Assembly: GCF_004137795.1 (NCBI RefSeq)
Contig: NZ_NWTM01000001.1
Coordinates: 2,097,229-2,161,228, forward strand
Direction of reading: 5' to 3'
Length of the DNA stretch: 64,000 nt
DNA from: Pectobacterium zantedeschiae
Lineage (GTDB): Bacteria; Pseudomonadota; Gammaproteobacteria; Enterobacterales; Enterobacteriaceae
Below are positions 19,014 through 28,838 of this stretch, piece by piece. The notes under the pieces were generated by a model, which did no database searches, was not told the DNA's origin, and saw only the letters and a program-made list of their open reading frames with translations. The stretch's first letter is position 1. Each line of letters starts with the position of its first letter. Position numbers and translations under genes: made by a program.

Positions 19014-19041
19014 AAAAAGGCGCTGCAAGCAGCGCCCTTTT
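19014..19041 (-). terminator. Rho-independent terminator of pgm
   Basis: On the minus strand GGCGCTG-CTTG-CAGCGCC is followed by TTTTT, directly after the pgm stop. The AAAA/TTTT flanks also make it usable on the plus strand for the EamA gene, so it may be bidirectional. Confidence 0.88.
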
Positions 19042-19044
19042 AAC

Positions 19045-20688
19045 TTATTTGGCGCTTGCAAGCACCGCACTAACAATCTCTACCGCTTCTTTCTCGATTC
19101 GCTCGCGGTGTTCCACCCCGAGGAAACTTTCACAGTAGATCTTGTAAGCCTCTTCCGTACCTGAAGGACGCGCTGCAAACCAGCCGTTCTCGGTCATCAC
19201 TTTCAGGCCACCAATCGATGCTCCGTTGCCCGGCGCAGCGGTCAGGCGAGCAGTGATCGGATCGCCCGCCAGCGTGCTGGCCGACACTTGTTCAGGCGAC
19301 AGTTTAGACAGCGCAGCTTTTTGCGCATGCGTTGCAGACGCTTGAATACGGTTGTAGCTCGGCGCACCAAAGCGTTGTGCCAGTTCATCATAATGCTGCT
19401 GCGGGTTTTTACCCGTCACGGCCGTAATTTCCGCCGCCAGCAGACACAGGATGATCCCGTCTTTGTCCGTCGACCACGGCGTGCCGTCAAAGCGCAAGAA
19501 GGAAGCCCCTGCACTTTCTTCACCGCCAAAGCCAAAGCTGCCGTCATACAGGCCGTCAACGAACCACTTGAAGCCAACCGGAACTTCCACTAGTTTGCGG
19601 CCCAAATCTTCCACCACGCGGTCAATCATCGCACTGGATACCAGCGTTTTGCCGACGGCAACAGACTGCCCCCACTGTGGACGATGCTGGAACAAATAGT
19701 TGATCGCCACCGCCAGATAGTGGTTAGGGTTCATCAACCCCGCCGGGGTGACAATACCGTGACGGTCATAGTCAGGATCGTTGGCAAACGCCAGATCGAA
19801 TTTATCACGCAGCGCCAGCAGCCCAGCCATGGCGAATTCTGACGAGCAATCCATACGGATCACACCATCATGATCCAGCGACATAAAGCGGAATGTCTGA
19901 TCGACTGCGTCGTTAACCAACGTCAGATCCAGCTTATAGTGCTCTGCGATGCGCTGCCAGTAGGCAATACCGGAACCACCCAGCGGATCGACACCCAGTT
20001 TCAGACCCGCGCGCTGAATCGCCGCCATGTCCACCACGCTAGCCAGCCCTTCTACATAGGCCTGAACCAGATCCTGCTCGTGAACATGTCCGCTTTTCAA
20101 CGCCTGATCCAGCGTAATGCGCTTCACGTCACGCAGTTCATCGGCCAGCAGCGCATTTGCGCGCGTCTCAATGACACTTGTAAGGTTGGTGTCAGCAGGA
20201 CCACCGTTCGGTGGATTATATTTGATGCCGCCATCTTCCGGCGGGTTGTGGGACGGCGTAATCACAATGCCGTCCGCCAGCGCGCCGCCCTGACGATTGT
20301 GAACCAGAATCGCGTTAGACACCGCAGGAGTTGGCGTAAAACCATTATCCAACTGAACGATCACATCCACACCGTTAGCAGCCAACACTTCCAGTACGGA
20401 AATAAACGCAGGCTCGGAGAGCGCGTGAGTGTCTTTACCTACATAGCACGGGCCGCTGACGCCCTGCTTTTTACGCTCTTCAGCAATCGCCTGCGCAATT
20501 GCCAGAATGTGTGGTTCGTTAAAGCTATGACGCCCCGCACTACCGCGATGGCCAGACGTACCGAATTTCACCGCATGTGCTGTGTTACCGACTTCTGGGC
20601 GCAGCACATAATATTGTGACGTTAACTGCGCCACATTTATCAAATCGCTCTGCCGGGCAGGCTGTCCGGCTCTTGGGTGATTAGCCAT
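19045..20688 (-). CDS. pgm: Phosphoglucomutase (alpha-D-glucose-specific)
   Basis: A 547-residue cytoplasmic enzyme interconverting glucose-1-phosphate and glucose-6-phosphate, feeding UDP-glucose, glycogen and envelope glycan synthesis. The active-site phosphoserine loop is [13 protein letters not shown] near residues 141-153. Metal-binding [10 protein letters not shown] is near 304-313, and the sugar-specificity loop GGEESAGAS near 390-398. The C-terminal phosphate loop is [17 protein letters not shown]. Length matches E. coli Pgm (546). It lies downstream of seqA on the same strand, as in E. coli, with a repeat element in the gap. Confidence 0.97.
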   Translation of the reverse strand: MANHPRAGQPARQSDLINVAQLTSQYYVLRPEVGNTAHAVKFGTSGHRGSAGRHSFNEPHILAIAQAIAEERKKQGVSGPCYVGKDTHALSEPAFISVLEVLAANGVDVIVQLDNGFTPTPAVSNAILVHNRQGGALADGIVITPSHNPPEDGGIKYNPPNGGPADTNLTSVIETRANALLADELRDVKRITLDQALKSGHVHEQDLVQAYVEGLASVVDMAAIQRAGLKLGVDPLGGSGIAYWQRIAEHYKLDLTLVNDAVDQTFRFMSLDHDGVIRMDCSSEFAMAGLLALRDKFDLAFANDPDYDRHGIVTPAGLMNPNHYLAVAINYLFQHRPQWGQSVAVGKTLVSSAMIDRVVEDLGRKLVEVPVGFKWFVDGLYDGSFGFGGEESAGASFLRFDGTPWSTDKDGIILCLLAAEITAVTGKNPQQHYDELAQRFGAPSYNRIQASATHAQKAALSKLSPEQVSASTLAGDPITARLTAAPGNGASIGGLKVMTENGWFAARPSGTEEAYKIYCESFLGVEHRERIEKEAVEIVSAVLASAK

Positions 20689-20740
20689 TGGCGCTTCTCC
20701 CTAACGCTGTAGTTAGTGTAGTTAGATAAGTGGTTAATGC

Positions 20741-20805
20741 TATACCCCTCATCCTTCAAGCTGCTTGTGAATTGACTTCACGCAACTCGAATGATTCAGG
20801 GCATA
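20741..20805. repeat. Minimal dispersed repeat family B element, 65 bp
   Basis: TATACCCCTCATCCTTCAAG at the left and CTCGAATGATTCAGGGCATA at the right are the two family ends brought together with almost nothing between them. Compare the 139 bp copy at 7614 and the 270 bp copy at 42191. It lies between seqA and pgm. Confidence 0.75.
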
Positions 20806-20814
20806 GATAGATGA

Positions 20815-21351
20815 TTAGATGGTTCCGCACACTTTTTCTGTCAGTTCCGCAGGGAACTGCATCGTCAACATGATGTGCTCAACCATGCTACGTTTACGAC
20901 CGGTATTCGTGTTGGTAATGACCCAGTATGGCGTGCCTGGAATATGTTTAGGCTTTGTGTGTGTGCCATGCTGAAGCAATGTCTGTTGGTCGCCCGCGAA
21001 ATAGACCCGCGTGCGACCATGAAGAGATTCCGTCGCGGCAGCAAACTCCTGCGGCGATAAGGTATACAGCGTAGACAGAACCAGCATAAAGCGATTAATG
21101 GCCTTATTCTGTTCAGCGTATTCATCCGACAGCAGCAGCTCACGAAGGGTGCGTACTCGATCGCGCGGGCTTGGCGCAGTGGCAGGCTGAGACATCGCCG
21201 TTGCCGTCGCCTCTACCGCTGGCGTTGCGATAGGCTGCCCAGCAGTAAACTTCAGCATACGCCGTAAAATATCCGATGCGCTCTCACCAATATGCTGTGT
21301 GTGGCTGGCAATATAACGATAAAGCTCTTCGTCGACTTCAATAGTTTTCAT
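20815..21351 (-). CDS. seqA: Replication initiation regulator SeqA
   Basis: A 178-residue protein that binds hemimethylated GATC sites, sequesters oriC and organises new DNA. The N-terminal oligomerisation domain is MKTIEVDEELYRYIASHTQH, followed by GESASDILRRMLKF. The C-terminal DNA-binding domain contains GRTRVYFAGDQQTLLQHGTH and the recognition loop around TNTNTGRKRSMVEHIM. Length is close to E. coli (181); the linker is variable. It precedes pgm on the same strand and is divergent from ybfF, as in E. coli. Confidence 0.97.
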   Translation of the reverse strand: MKTIEVDEELYRYIASHTQHIGESASDILRRMLKFTAGQPIATPAVEATATAMSQPATAPSPRDRVRTLRELLLSDEYAEQNKAINRFMLVLSTLYTLSPQEFAAATESLHGRTRVYFAGDQQTLLQHGTHTKPKHIPGTPYWVITNTNTGRKRSMVEHIMLTMQFPAELTEKVCGTI

Positions 21352-21624
21352 CTTTATCCAGTGCTGTTTTTACCCATTATCGTGCAAATTACAGAGATAC
21401 TTCCCTTCTGCAACCCGACATCGATGGGTAGATGACTCAAATCAAAAGGATTATACAGGCGTTCAAACATTATCGAACAGCGGCATAATGGGACAATACC
21501 AAAAGTCAGACTATGCCCCAATGTCTTTCACATCCATTTGAGTGGCTATGCTGTTCCTTCAGTGACAACATTGCATCTAAAGTCATGATACCCTAAGCCC
21601 ATGTCTCTCTGAATGACCTTCACT

Positions 21625-22392
21625 ATGAAATTGAATCATCGCTGGCAAAATGCGCACCAGCCCACAGATAAACTCCCTGTTGTCCTGATTCATGGCCTGT
21701 TTGGCACACTAGATAACCTTGGCGTACTGGCTCGGGATTTGCAAAACACGCATGACATTCTGCAAATCGATTTACGCAATCACGGTTTGTCACCGCGTTC
21801 ATCACAGATGAACTACCCTGCGATGGCGCAGGACGTGCTAGAGCTACTGGATGAACTGAACATCGAACGCGCTATTGTTATTGGCCATTCGATGGGCGGG
21901 AAAGTCGCCATGGCACTCAGTGGACTCATTCCAGAACGACTGGACAAACTGGTCGCGATTGATATCGCGCCAGTGGATTATCAAGTGCGCCGCCACGACA
22001 CCATTTTCGCCGCGCTACGCGCCGTAACGGAAGCCGGCTTGACATCACGAACCGAAGCGACAGCCCTCATGCGCCAGCATATAGAAGAAGAGGGCGTGAT
22101 TCAGTTTTTGCTGAAATCCTTCCAGCAGGGAGCGTGGCGTTTTAACGTACCGGTTTTGTGGGAACAGTACGAAAATATCGTTGGGTGGCAAGATGTTCCG
22201 GCTTGGCAAGGGCCAATATTGTTCATTCGCGGCGGCGATTCTCCCTATTTGGACGATCGCTACCGTGATTCACTGCTGCGCCAGTTCCCAGCCGCGCGTG
22301 CACATGTAGTCAGTGGCGCAGGCCACTGGGTTCACTCAGAAAAACCCGATGCGGTTTTGCGCGCCATCCATCGTTTTCTGGACGCGAATTAA
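21625..22392 (+). CDS. ybfF: Esterase YbfF (alpha/beta hydrolase)
   Basis: A 255-residue cytoplasmic alpha/beta-hydrolase matching E. coli YbfF along its length. The oxyanion region is VLIHGLFGTLDNLGVLARDL near residues 22-41. The nucleophile elbow is GHSMGGK near 87-93. The catalytic histidine is in GAGHWVHSEKPDAVL near 230-244. E. coli YbfF hydrolyses short acyl esters, including some acyl-CoA, with no fixed physiological role. The start at 21625 (MKLNHRWQ) matches the family; an ATG at 21613 would add four residues. Confidence 0.93.
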   Translation: MKLNHRWQNAHQPTDKLPVVLIHGLFGTLDNLGVLARDLQNTHDILQIDLRNHGLSPRSSQMNYPAMAQDVLELLDELNIERAIVIGHSMGGKVAMALSGLIPERLDKLVAIDIAPVDYQVRRHDTIFAALRAVTEAGLTSRTEATALMRQHIEEEGVIQFLLKSFQQGAWRFNVPVLWEQYENIVGWQDVPAWQGPILFIRGGDSPYLDDRYRDSLLRQFPAARAHVVSGAGHWVHSEKPDAVLRAIHRFLDAN

Positions 22393-22426
22393 CCAGACGA
22401 TACTCACACTGGTGGATTCATGGCAA

Positions 22427-22451
22427 CGGCGACAGTTAACCGTTGTCGCCG
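22427..22451. terminator. Hairpin downstream of ybfF
   Basis: CGGCGACA at 22427-22434 pairs with TGTCGCCG at 22444-22451 around a 9-base loop, 35 bases after the ybfF stop. No T-run follows, so this is a stem that may help end the ybfF transcript or protect its 3' end. Confidence 0.4.
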
Positions 22452-22683
22452 CCAGTGCGGCTAGGGTATGATGGCGCTCGCAGTAGAGGGACGGCTGATT
22501 CAGCCACAAGCATTGTAACCACTTCATCAAAATGCACGCATAACTTCCCGGCATGTTCCACACATAGGCAAACCGCGACCTGACAATTCTGTTTCAGGAT
22601 GAGAATAGGCATCGGTTTTATTTGTAGAACAAGACGGACGGCACCGTGTCTTTTGGTCCGAATACCTTGCAGTATCATTACTT

Positions 22684-22965
22684 ATGGCAAAAGAACAAAC
22701 GGATCGCACCACACTGGATCTGTTCGCAGATGAGCGTCGTCCGGGCCGCCCCAAGACCAACCCGCTCACACGTGACGAACAACTAAGAATTAACAAACGT
22801 AATCAACTACGTCGCGATAAAGTTCGTGGCTTGCGCCGTGTTGAATTAAAGATTAACAGTGACGCCGTCGATATCCTGAACAGCCTTGCTGAAGAGCGGA
22901 ACATTAGCCGCAGTGAATTGATTGAAGAGATGCTGTTGGCGCAATTGGCCGAGCAACAGTCCTGA
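22684..22965 (+). CDS. ybfE: YbfE, ribbon-helix-helix-like protein
   Basis: A 93-residue protein with a highly conserved N-terminus (MAKEQTDRTTLDLFADERRP, then GRPKTNPLTRDEQLRINKRN) and a C-terminal segment like a MetJ/Arc ribbon-helix-helix fold (VELKINSDAVDILNSLAEER, then NISRSELIEEML). In E. coli ybfE is in the LexA regulon and lies just before fldA. I found no CTG-N10-CAG LexA box here. The fldA gene is now about 2.7 kb away, because a chemoreceptor gene lies between. The function is unknown; the fold suggests DNA binding. Confidence 0.9.
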   Translation: MAKEQTDRTTLDLFADERRPGRPKTNPLTRDEQLRINKRNQLRRDKVRGLRRVELKINSDAVDILNSLAEERNISRSELIEEMLLAQLAEQQS

Positions 22966-23078
22966 TTGACGTAACGATATTCACATCATTCAGTATTCAC
23001 ATCTTGTGCGGCGCCATTTCTGACGCCGCCTGAACGTTAACCCAAGACTAAAAACACCATCCCGGATTAAAACAACAG

Positions 23079-24746
23079 TTAGAATTTTTCCCAGTTGTCG
23101 CTACTGACCGGTAGCGCTTTACCTGCACGAGGGGCAATCACCTGCGCTTTCTGCACCGGTTTTGCTGCCACTTGCAGCGCTGACTGCGAATCAGACAGTT
23201 GGAACAGCGACACGGTCTGGTTCAGCAATGCCGCTTGTTCTTCCAGCGACAAGGCTGCCGAAGAGGCCTGCTCAACCAACGCGGCGTTTTGCTGCGTTAC
23301 GCTGTCCATTTCCGCCACCGCCTGACCAACCTGCGCAATACCTTTGCTCTGCTCTTCCGATGCAGAAGCGATTTCACCCATGATATCTGTCACGTTAGTG
23401 ACTGCACGGACGATATCCTGCATGGTGTCACCAGCATCGCTAACCAGGTTGGAACCAGTATCCACACAGCGAACCGATTCAGAAATCAGCCCTTCAATCT
23501 CTTTTGCTGCCTGCGCACTACGCTGCGCCAGACTGCGAACTTCTCCCGCAACCACGGCAAAACCACGCCCTTGTTCACCCGCACGCGCCGCTTCTACTGC
23601 CGCGTTTAATGCCAGAATATTGGTCTGGAAAGCGATGCCGTTAATCACGGTGGTGATTTCTGCGATTTTTCTTGAGCTGCCGGAGATTTCCGCCATGGTT
23701 TTCACCACGTTCTCAACGATGTCACCGCCCTTCTTCGCCGTTGTCGAGGCCTGCAATGCGAGCTGGCTGGCGTGGTTGGCGTTTTCGGCGTTCTGTTTCA
23801 CCGTTGCCGTCAGTTGCTCCATGCTGGCTGCGGTTTCTTCCAGCGCAGAAGCCTGCTCTTCGGTACGTGATGACAGATCGTTGTTACCCGCAGCAATCTC
23901 AGAAGCCCCCTGATAGATGGAGTCTGTACTGTTTCTGATCGTACTAACGGTGTTAGCCAGACTTCCCTGCATTTCACGCAGCAGTGGGAACAGGCGACCG
24001 ACACAGTTATTACCAAAATCCAGAATCGGTTTACCCAGGTGACCAGAAGCAATCACGCTAAAGTGATAGCGCAGATCATTTAACGGACGAACCAGACACA
24101 CCACCAGATAACGGTCGGTCAGGAACAGCATGATAAGGCCGATAAACAGCCCACTAAGCAAAATGTTCTGCCCAATCGTGGTGATTCTTTCAAAACGAAC
24201 ACCCGCGGCAGCGAATTTTTCTGCACTAGCGTTACTAAACGCGGACAGAGATGCGCCAAACTGGCGACTCAATGGTGGCACCACGTTCTTGGCATGATTT
24301 TGGTAGTCATCTAGTGCATTGGCCGCAGCCTTTTGGTAAAGCGGCTCAACACCTTGAACAACCAGATTGTTCCAGTCACGGCTGACAGCCTGTACCAGCG
24401 CATCGTCCAGACTCGCATGATCGATAGCATTAAACGCCACCAGATCAGACTTCAGTTTATCCAGTGCAACTAACGCCGATGCCTGCTCTTTATCTGCGGT
24501 TGCATTATCACCGCTACGACGAGCGTCAACAGCGCGCGCCAGACGGGTTACCATGCGGAAGTATTGATCGTTGCCCTGGTTGATAAAATTCATGTTCTGA
24601 ACCAGCAAGGTGCTGGTCTTCGAAGTCGCCGTCATCTCTTTAAAAGAGAACATGGTATATATTGATACGCCGCCCCAAAGGACACAAAAAATGCCCAGCA
24701 CCCATAACATAGCGGTTCTGATAGCAATATTTTTTATAAGTCTCAT
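23079..24746 (-). CDS. Methyl-accepting chemotaxis protein
   Basis: A 555-residue transmembrane chemoreceptor. TM1 is at about residues 9-31 and TM2 at about 190-212, enclosing a periplasmic helical ligand domain of about 155 residues (Tar-type four-helix bundle). A HAMP region follows, then the signalling hairpin with the conserved tip [20 protein letters not shown] near 390-409. It ends in NWEKF, close to the NWETF tether for CheR/CheB. Ligand unknown. It is single, opposite in strand to its neighbours, and separates ybfE from fldA, which are adjacent in E. coli. A FliA-type promoter lies upstream. Confidence 0.94.
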   Translation of the reverse strand: MRLIKNIAIRTAMLWVLGIFCVLWGGVSIYTMFSFKEMTATSKTSTLLVQNMNFINQGNDQYFRMVTRLARAVDARRSGDNATADKEQASALVALDKLKSDLVAFNAIDHASLDDALVQAVSRDWNNLVVQGVEPLYQKAAANALDDYQNHAKNVVPPLSRQFGASLSAFSNASAEKFAAAGVRFERITTIGQNILLSGLFIGLIMLFLTDRYLVVCLVRPLNDLRYHFSVIASGHLGKPILDFGNNCVGRLFPLLREMQGSLANTVSTIRNSTDSIYQGASEIAAGNNDLSSRTEEQASALEETAASMEQLTATVKQNAENANHASQLALQASTTAKKGGDIVENVVKTMAEISGSSRKIAEITTVINGIAFQTNILALNAAVEAARAGEQGRGFAVVAGEVRSLAQRSAQAAKEIEGLISESVRCVDTGSNLVSDAGDTMQDIVRAVTNVTDIMGEIASASEEQSKGIAQVGQAVAEMDSVTQQNAALVEQASSAALSLEEQAALLNQTVSLFQLSDSQSALQVAAKPVQKAQVIAPRAGKALPVSSDNWEKF

Positions 24747-24890
24747 AGTTCACTCCAAATCAGGAAAATGGTTAAAAAGATTTTTATCGCTAATCAACCG
24801 ATATGAATCAGAAAATTCACACCATGAAACAGGTCACTTCTCCCTAGCGTTCACATTTCACCGAGTTGAAAACTCAAAAACCACGCTAAC

Positions 24891-24917
24891 TCATCGGCTA
24901 ATTACCGAGAATATTTA
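24891..24917 (-). promoter_or_regulatory. Candidate FliA (sigma-28) promoter of the chemoreceptor
   Basis: Read on the minus strand: TAAATATT, 11 bases, GCCGATGA. The flagellar class-3 consensus is TAAAGTTT-N11-GCCGATAA; the spacer is exact and 13 of 16 positions match. The resulting leader to the MCP start would be about 135 bases. Confidence 0.55.
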
Positions 24918-25369
24918 GCGTTCTCGCTATATTTATTAATATAATTTTTCATACTGAGAATAAATTCACCTTTTTTACAGATATAAGGATTTTAATCAGA
25001 GGGTTGCAGGTGAAGGCATCACCACCCAGGCTCTATGCACGCTGGCATGAACAATCTCTCATGCAGTACGGTGATTAGAGATGAATTTCCATTTTATTCT
25101 TTAACATCAAAAGAATAAGGCCATTATCCGCAGCAGTGCATCGTTTCAGCTATAAATGGTTATAGTTCTTATTCTCTTTTGTTAGGAATATTCCCGTGGA
25201 GTGTTACGGTTTTCAATTCGATAAAAACATTATCTTTTGTATGAATTTTAATTCACCTAAATAGTAATGTACCGCTCCGTGACTTTTATTTTTCACAAAC
25301 AGAAGTCTGCTTTTAATTACAATCGGAACAAGTTGAAAAAATAAAAAACACATTCATAAAAAATGAAAC

Positions 25370-25391
25370 ATGGTTATGAGTTAATAACCAT
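25370..25391. promoter_or_regulatory. Palindrome upstream of fldA
   Basis: ATGGTTAT at 25370-25377 and ATAACCAT at 25384-25391 form a perfect 8 bp inverted repeat with a 6-base centre, about 245 bases before the fldA start. It has the size of a transcription-factor operator, but I do not recognise the factor. Confidence 0.35.
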
Positions 25392-25633
25392 AATGATATT
25401 GAGGATACCTCCATTTAATCTCAGACGATAACATAAACCACATTCATTATGAGGATTTTGACATCAGCAGAGATGCTTTTCATTTCTCTTCCTGACGCGC
25501 GCCTTTGACACGCTCTTGATTTACGCCTCCTTACCGATACGAGTTTCTCCCGATGTGAGTGTCTGTTATTATTAACAGATAAGTGGGTGAAATATTACAC
25601 CATACCATTAGGAATCAAGAGGTTATTCAATTC

Positions 25634-26161
25634 ATGGCACTCATCGGAATATTCTTTGGCAGTGATACTGGCAACACTGAAAACATTGCTAAAACGATCC
25701 AACAGCAGTTAGGCACCAACGTTGCGGATGTCCATGACATCGCCAAAAGCAGCAAAGAAGACCTCGAAGGTTTCGATATTCTGCTGTTGGGTATTCCAAC
25801 CTGGTATTACGGTGAAGCCCAATGTGATTGGGATGATTTCTTCCCGTCACTGGAAGAAGTTGATTTCACAGGAAAATTGGTTGCTCTGTTTGGTTGCGGC
25901 GATCAGGAAGACTATGCGGAATACTTCTGTGATGCCATGGGCACCATCCGTGACATTATTGAACCGCGCGGTGCGACGATTGTCGGCCACTGGCCAACAG
26001 AAGGCTATTACTTTGAAGCCTCTAAAGGGCTTGCAGACGACAATCACTTTATTGGTTTAGCTATCGATGAAGACCGTCAGCCTGAACTCACCAGCGAACG
26101 TGTGACGACGTGGGTAAAACAGATCAGCGATGAGCTGAACCTGAAAGAGCTGGTTGGCTAA
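25634..26161 (+). CDS. fldA: Flavodoxin 1
   Basis: A 175-residue long-chain flavodoxin, the FMN electron carrier needed by IspG/IspH, biotin synthase, MetH reactivation and pyruvate formate-lyase activation. The FMN phosphate loop is GSDTGNTENIAK near residues 9-20. The flavin-stacking aromatic residues are in IPTWYYGEAQCDWDDF near 54-69 and FGCGDQEDYAEYFCDA near 87-102. Length matches E. coli FldA (176). The ATG at 25634 (MALIGIFFG) has AAGAGG upstream; an in-frame upstream start would add 17 residues. fur follows, as in E. coli. Confidence 0.96.
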   Translation: MALIGIFFGSDTGNTENIAKTIQQQLGTNVADVHDIAKSSKEDLEGFDILLLGIPTWYYGEAQCDWDDFFPSLEEVDFTGKLVALFGCGDQEDYAEYFCDAMGTIRDIIEPRGATIVGHWPTEGYYFEASKGLADDNHFIGLAIDEDRQPELTSERVTTWVKQISDELNLKELVG

Positions 26162-26491
26162 TCCATTTTTGGCTCTGATACCCCCTATCAGAGCCAAAAC
26201 AGCATTGATAGATAAAACCTTTCATAATAATTGATACATTTTTTTAACTTCTATCAGTAAACCTGTACAATAATCCCATCGGTTTTATAGGTGCATCTTC
26301 ATTTCCTCATTCATCAACAACGGATTGCGTTGTATACCAGTAGTGTGAATGGGGACAATATTGTTAACATTCCCTTGTTTTCATTTTGTATGTGCGGTTC
26401 TATAATTGGGACGTTATTACATTTTTTGAGCCGACCGATGTCATAGGCTAGGCAGCCTCCATTGATAAGTAAGCAACAGGACTAAACCCGC
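26162..26491. other. fldA-fur intergenic region
   Basis: A 330 bp spacer. Just after fldA, TTGGCTCTGATA and TATCAGAGCCAA (26169-26180 and 26186-26197) form a strong stem around CCCCC, a likely terminator stem. The rest should carry the fur promoter; TTGTATGTGCGGTTCTATAAT near 26385-26406 is a promoter-like stretch. I could not find a clear counterpart of the E. coli uof leader gene. Confidence 0.55.
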
Positions 26492-26941
26492 ATGACTGAC
26501 AACAATACCGCATTAAAGAAGGCCGGCCTGAAAGTCACTCTTCCAAGACTGAAAATACTGGAAGTGTTACAGGATCCTGTCTGCCATCACGTCAGTGCGG
26601 AAGATTTATATAAGAGACTGATTGATATGGGCGAAGAGATTGGTCTTGCTACCGTCTATCGCGTACTCAACCAGTTTGATGATGCGGGTATCGTCACCCG
26701 TCATAACTTCGAAGGTGGCAAATCCGTCTTCGAATTGACGCAGCAGCATCATCACGATCACTTAATTTGCCTCGACTGTGGCAAAGTCATTGAATTCCGC
26801 GATGAATATATCGAAGCACGTCAGCGCGAGATCGCAGAAAGACACGGCATTAAACTGACCAACCACAGTTTGTATCTCTATGGGCATTGCAGTGAAGGGG
26901 ATTGCCGAGAGGATGAAACCCTGCACGATTCCACACGATAA
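26492..26941 (+). CDS. fur: Ferric uptake regulator Fur
   Basis: A 149-residue metal-sensing repressor. The N-terminal winged helix (about 1-83) includes LKKAGLKVTLPRLKILEVLQ and the recognition region IGLATVYRVLNQFDDAG. The dimer and metal domain has the histidine cluster QQHHHDH at 84-90, the structural-zinc cysteines C93 and C96 in LICLDCGK, and C133/C138 in YGHCSEGDC. With Fe2+ it represses iron uptake genes. The gene is convergent with glnS and shares a terminator with it; in E. coli chiP and chiQ lie in between. Confidence 0.98.
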   Translation: MTDNNTALKKAGLKVTLPRLKILEVLQDPVCHHVSAEDLYKRLIDMGEEIGLATVYRVLNQFDDAGIVTRHNFEGGKSVFELTQQHHHDHLICLDCGKVIEFRDEYIEARQREIAERHGIKLTNHSLYLYGHCSEGDCREDETLHDSTR

Positions 26942-26951
26942 ATCGACCGCA

Positions 26952-26988
26952 TAAAAAAATAAAACCGCCGAGGCGGTTTTATTTTTGT
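26952..26988. terminator. Bidirectional terminator between fur and glnS
   Basis: AAAACCGCC at 26961-26969 pairs with GGCGGTTTT at 26972-26980, with ATTTTT after it on the plus strand and a long A-run before it (T-run on the minus strand). It suits both convergent genes. Confidence 0.93.
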
Positions 26989-27005
26989 CTTTTTACCGGG
27001 TAACT

Positions 27006-28664
27006 TTAGCCTACCCAGGTATCTCGTAGTCCAACCGTACGGTTAAACACCAGGTGTTCCGAACTTGAGTAAATGCGATCGGCACAGAAGTAACCTTCGC
27101 GCTCAAACTGATACGCTTTCTCTACTTCAGCCTCCGCCAAACTCGCTTCTACAAAACCTTGCGTAATTTTCAGTGAGTCAGGGTTAATCGTCGACAGGAA
27201 ATCTTCCGCCGCAGCAGGATTTGCCACACTAAACAAACGATCGTACAAACGGAATTCCGCCGGCACCGCATGCGCCGCAGAAACCCAGTGGATAACGCCT
27301 TTTACTTTACGACCATCCGCAGGATCTTTGCTCAGCGTTTCCGCATCATAACTACAGTAAATCGTGGTGATGGTACCCTGCTCGTCTTTTTCAATACGAT
27401 CGGCTTTGATCACATAAGCATTACGCAGGCGAACTTCTTTACCCAACACCAGACGCTTGTACTGCTTGTTAGCTTCTTCACGGAAGTCAGCGCGATCGAT
27501 ATACACTTCACGGCTGAATGCCACCTGACGTGAGCCCATCTCTGGTTTATTCGGATGATTTGGCATCGCAACAAACTCTTCGTGGTCGGCTGGCAGATTT
27601 TCGATCACCACTTTGATCGGATCCAGCACTGCCATCGCACGCGGAGCATTTTCATTCAGGTCATCGCGGATACAAGATTCAAGCGCGGCCATTTCTACGT
27701 TGTTATCCTGCTTCGTTACGCCGATGCGTACACAGAATTCACGGATAGAGGACGAACTGTAACCACGACGACGCAGACCCGAGATGGTCGGCATACGCGG
27801 ATCGTCCCATCCTTCAACGACGTTTTCCACGACCAGTTGATTCAGCTTACGCTTGGACATAATCGCGTATTCGAGGTTAAGGCGGGAAAATTCATACTGA
27901 CGTGGATGGCAAGGAATCGAGATGTTATCCAGCACCCAATCGTACAGGCGGCGGTTATCCTGGAATTCCAGCGTACACAGCGAATGAGTGATCCCTTCCA
28001 GGGCATCGGAAATACAGTGGGTGAAGTCATACATCGGGTAGATGCACCACTTATTCCCCGTCTGATGGTGATCGGCGAATTTAATGCGATACAACACGGG
28101 ATCACGCATCACGATAAAGGACGATGCCATATCGATTTTTGCACGCAAACAAGCAGTACCTTCCGCAAACCCACCGTTACGCATCTTTTCAAACAGCGAC
28201 AGGTTTTCCTGCACAGTGCGATCGCGGTAAGGGCTATTTTTACCCGGCGCCGTCAATGTGCCACGGTATTCACGAATCTGTTCAGGCGTCAGTTCATCAA
28301 CGTAAGCCAGCCCTTTACCGATCAACTCAACCGCATAAGCGTGCAGTTGATCGAAATAATCAGAAGAATAGCGAACATCGCCGCTCCATGAAAAACCCAG
28401 CCACTCGACGTCACGTTTGATCGACTCAACGTATTCGATATCTTCTTTTACCGGATTGGTATCGTCAAAACGCAGGTTGCACTGCCCCTGATAGTCACGT
28501 GCGATACCAAAATTCAGGCAAATAGACTTTGCATGCCCAATATGCAGATAGCCGTTCGGCTCTGGCGGGAAACGCGTCTGAATATGGTCATGCTTACCGG
28601 ACGCCAGATCTTCATCGATAATCTGACGGATAAAGTTGGTTGGGCGGGCTTCAGCCTCACTCAT
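27006..28664 (-). CDS. glnS: Glutaminyl-tRNA synthetase
   Basis: A 552-residue class I synthetase that charges tRNA-Gln. The HIGH motif HIGH is at 41-44 in [20 protein letters not shown]. The KMSKS-type loop is [11 protein letters not shown] near 268-278. The C-terminal anticodon-binding beta-barrels follow. Length is as in E. coli (554). Its three cognate tRNA-Gln genes are in this same window (36.3-36.7 kb). It is convergent with fur and downstream of nagE on the minus strand. Confidence 0.98.
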   Translation of the reverse strand: MSEAEARPTNFIRQIIDEDLASGKHDHIQTRFPPEPNGYLHIGHAKSICLNFGIARDYQGQCNLRFDDTNPVKEDIEYVESIKRDVEWLGFSWSGDVRYSSDYFDQLHAYAVELIGKGLAYVDELTPEQIREYRGTLTAPGKNSPYRDRTVQENLSLFEKMRNGGFAEGTACLRAKIDMASSFIVMRDPVLYRIKFADHHQTGNKWCIYPMYDFTHCISDALEGITHSLCTLEFQDNRRLYDWVLDNISIPCHPRQYEFSRLNLEYAIMSKRKLNQLVVENVVEGWDDPRMPTISGLRRRGYSSSSIREFCVRIGVTKQDNNVEMAALESCIRDDLNENAPRAMAVLDPIKVVIENLPADHEEFVAMPNHPNKPEMGSRQVAFSREVYIDRADFREEANKQYKRLVLGKEVRLRNAYVIKADRIEKDEQGTITTIYCSYDAETLSKDPADGRKVKGVIHWVSAAHAVPAEFRLYDRLFSVANPAAAEDFLSTINPDSLKITQGFVEASLAEAEVEKAYQFEREGYFCADRIYSSSEHLVFNRTVGLRDTWVG

Positions 28665-28760
28665 TCTTCATTCCTCAATGCTAAAACGACGTATAACCGA
28701 CAATGATCCAACAAGCTACGCTGGGAAACAACCGTTAGTTTCATTTAATTATTCATAACG

Positions 28761-28790
28761 AAAAAAAAGGGCGAGATTGCTATCTCGCCC
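28761..28790 (-). terminator. Rho-independent terminator of nagE
   Basis: On the minus strand GGGCGAGAT-AGCA-ATCTCGCCC is followed by eight T. It lies about 50 bases after the nagE stop. Confidence 0.93.
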
Positions 28791-28838
28791 ATCGCTTTCA
28801 TCGGCATAACACCGCGTTAAACAAGTAACGCCGTCACA

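Larger units (their letters stand above)
24747..25633. other. Long AT-rich intergenic region between MCP and fldA
   Basis: An 887 bp divergent spacer with no supportable gene. It holds the candidate FliA promoter for the chemoreceptor (24891-24917), a perfect 9 bp inverted repeat TTATTCTTT/AAAGAATAA at 25094-25117, and a perfect 8 bp inverted repeat ATGGTTAT/ATAACCAT at 25370-25391. The base composition is clearly more AT-rich than the genes around it. The fldA promoter should be in the right half but was not fixed. Confidence 0.6.

Noticed and set aside
22580-22683. LexA box before ybfE
   Set aside because: The nearest CTG...CAG pair (CTGACAATTCTGTTTCAG) has 12 bases between instead of 10; no valid site seen.
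24610-24918. 102-codon frame overlapping the chemoreceptor start
   Set aside because: Mostly antisense to the chemoreceptor; runs into its promoter region without protein-like features.
26218-26240. Fur box downstream of fldA
   Set aside because: TTTCATAATAATTGATACATT has only partial resemblance to the 19 bp Fur palindrome, and AT-rich sequence makes this likely by chance.
26300-26491. uof-like leader gene before fur
   Set aside because: Only two 18-codon frames occur, neither ending at the fur start nor with a good ribosome-binding site.
27555-28391. 278-codon open frame antisense to glnS
   Set aside because: Shadow of glnS; no recognisable domain, His/Arg-rich as expected for antisense frames.
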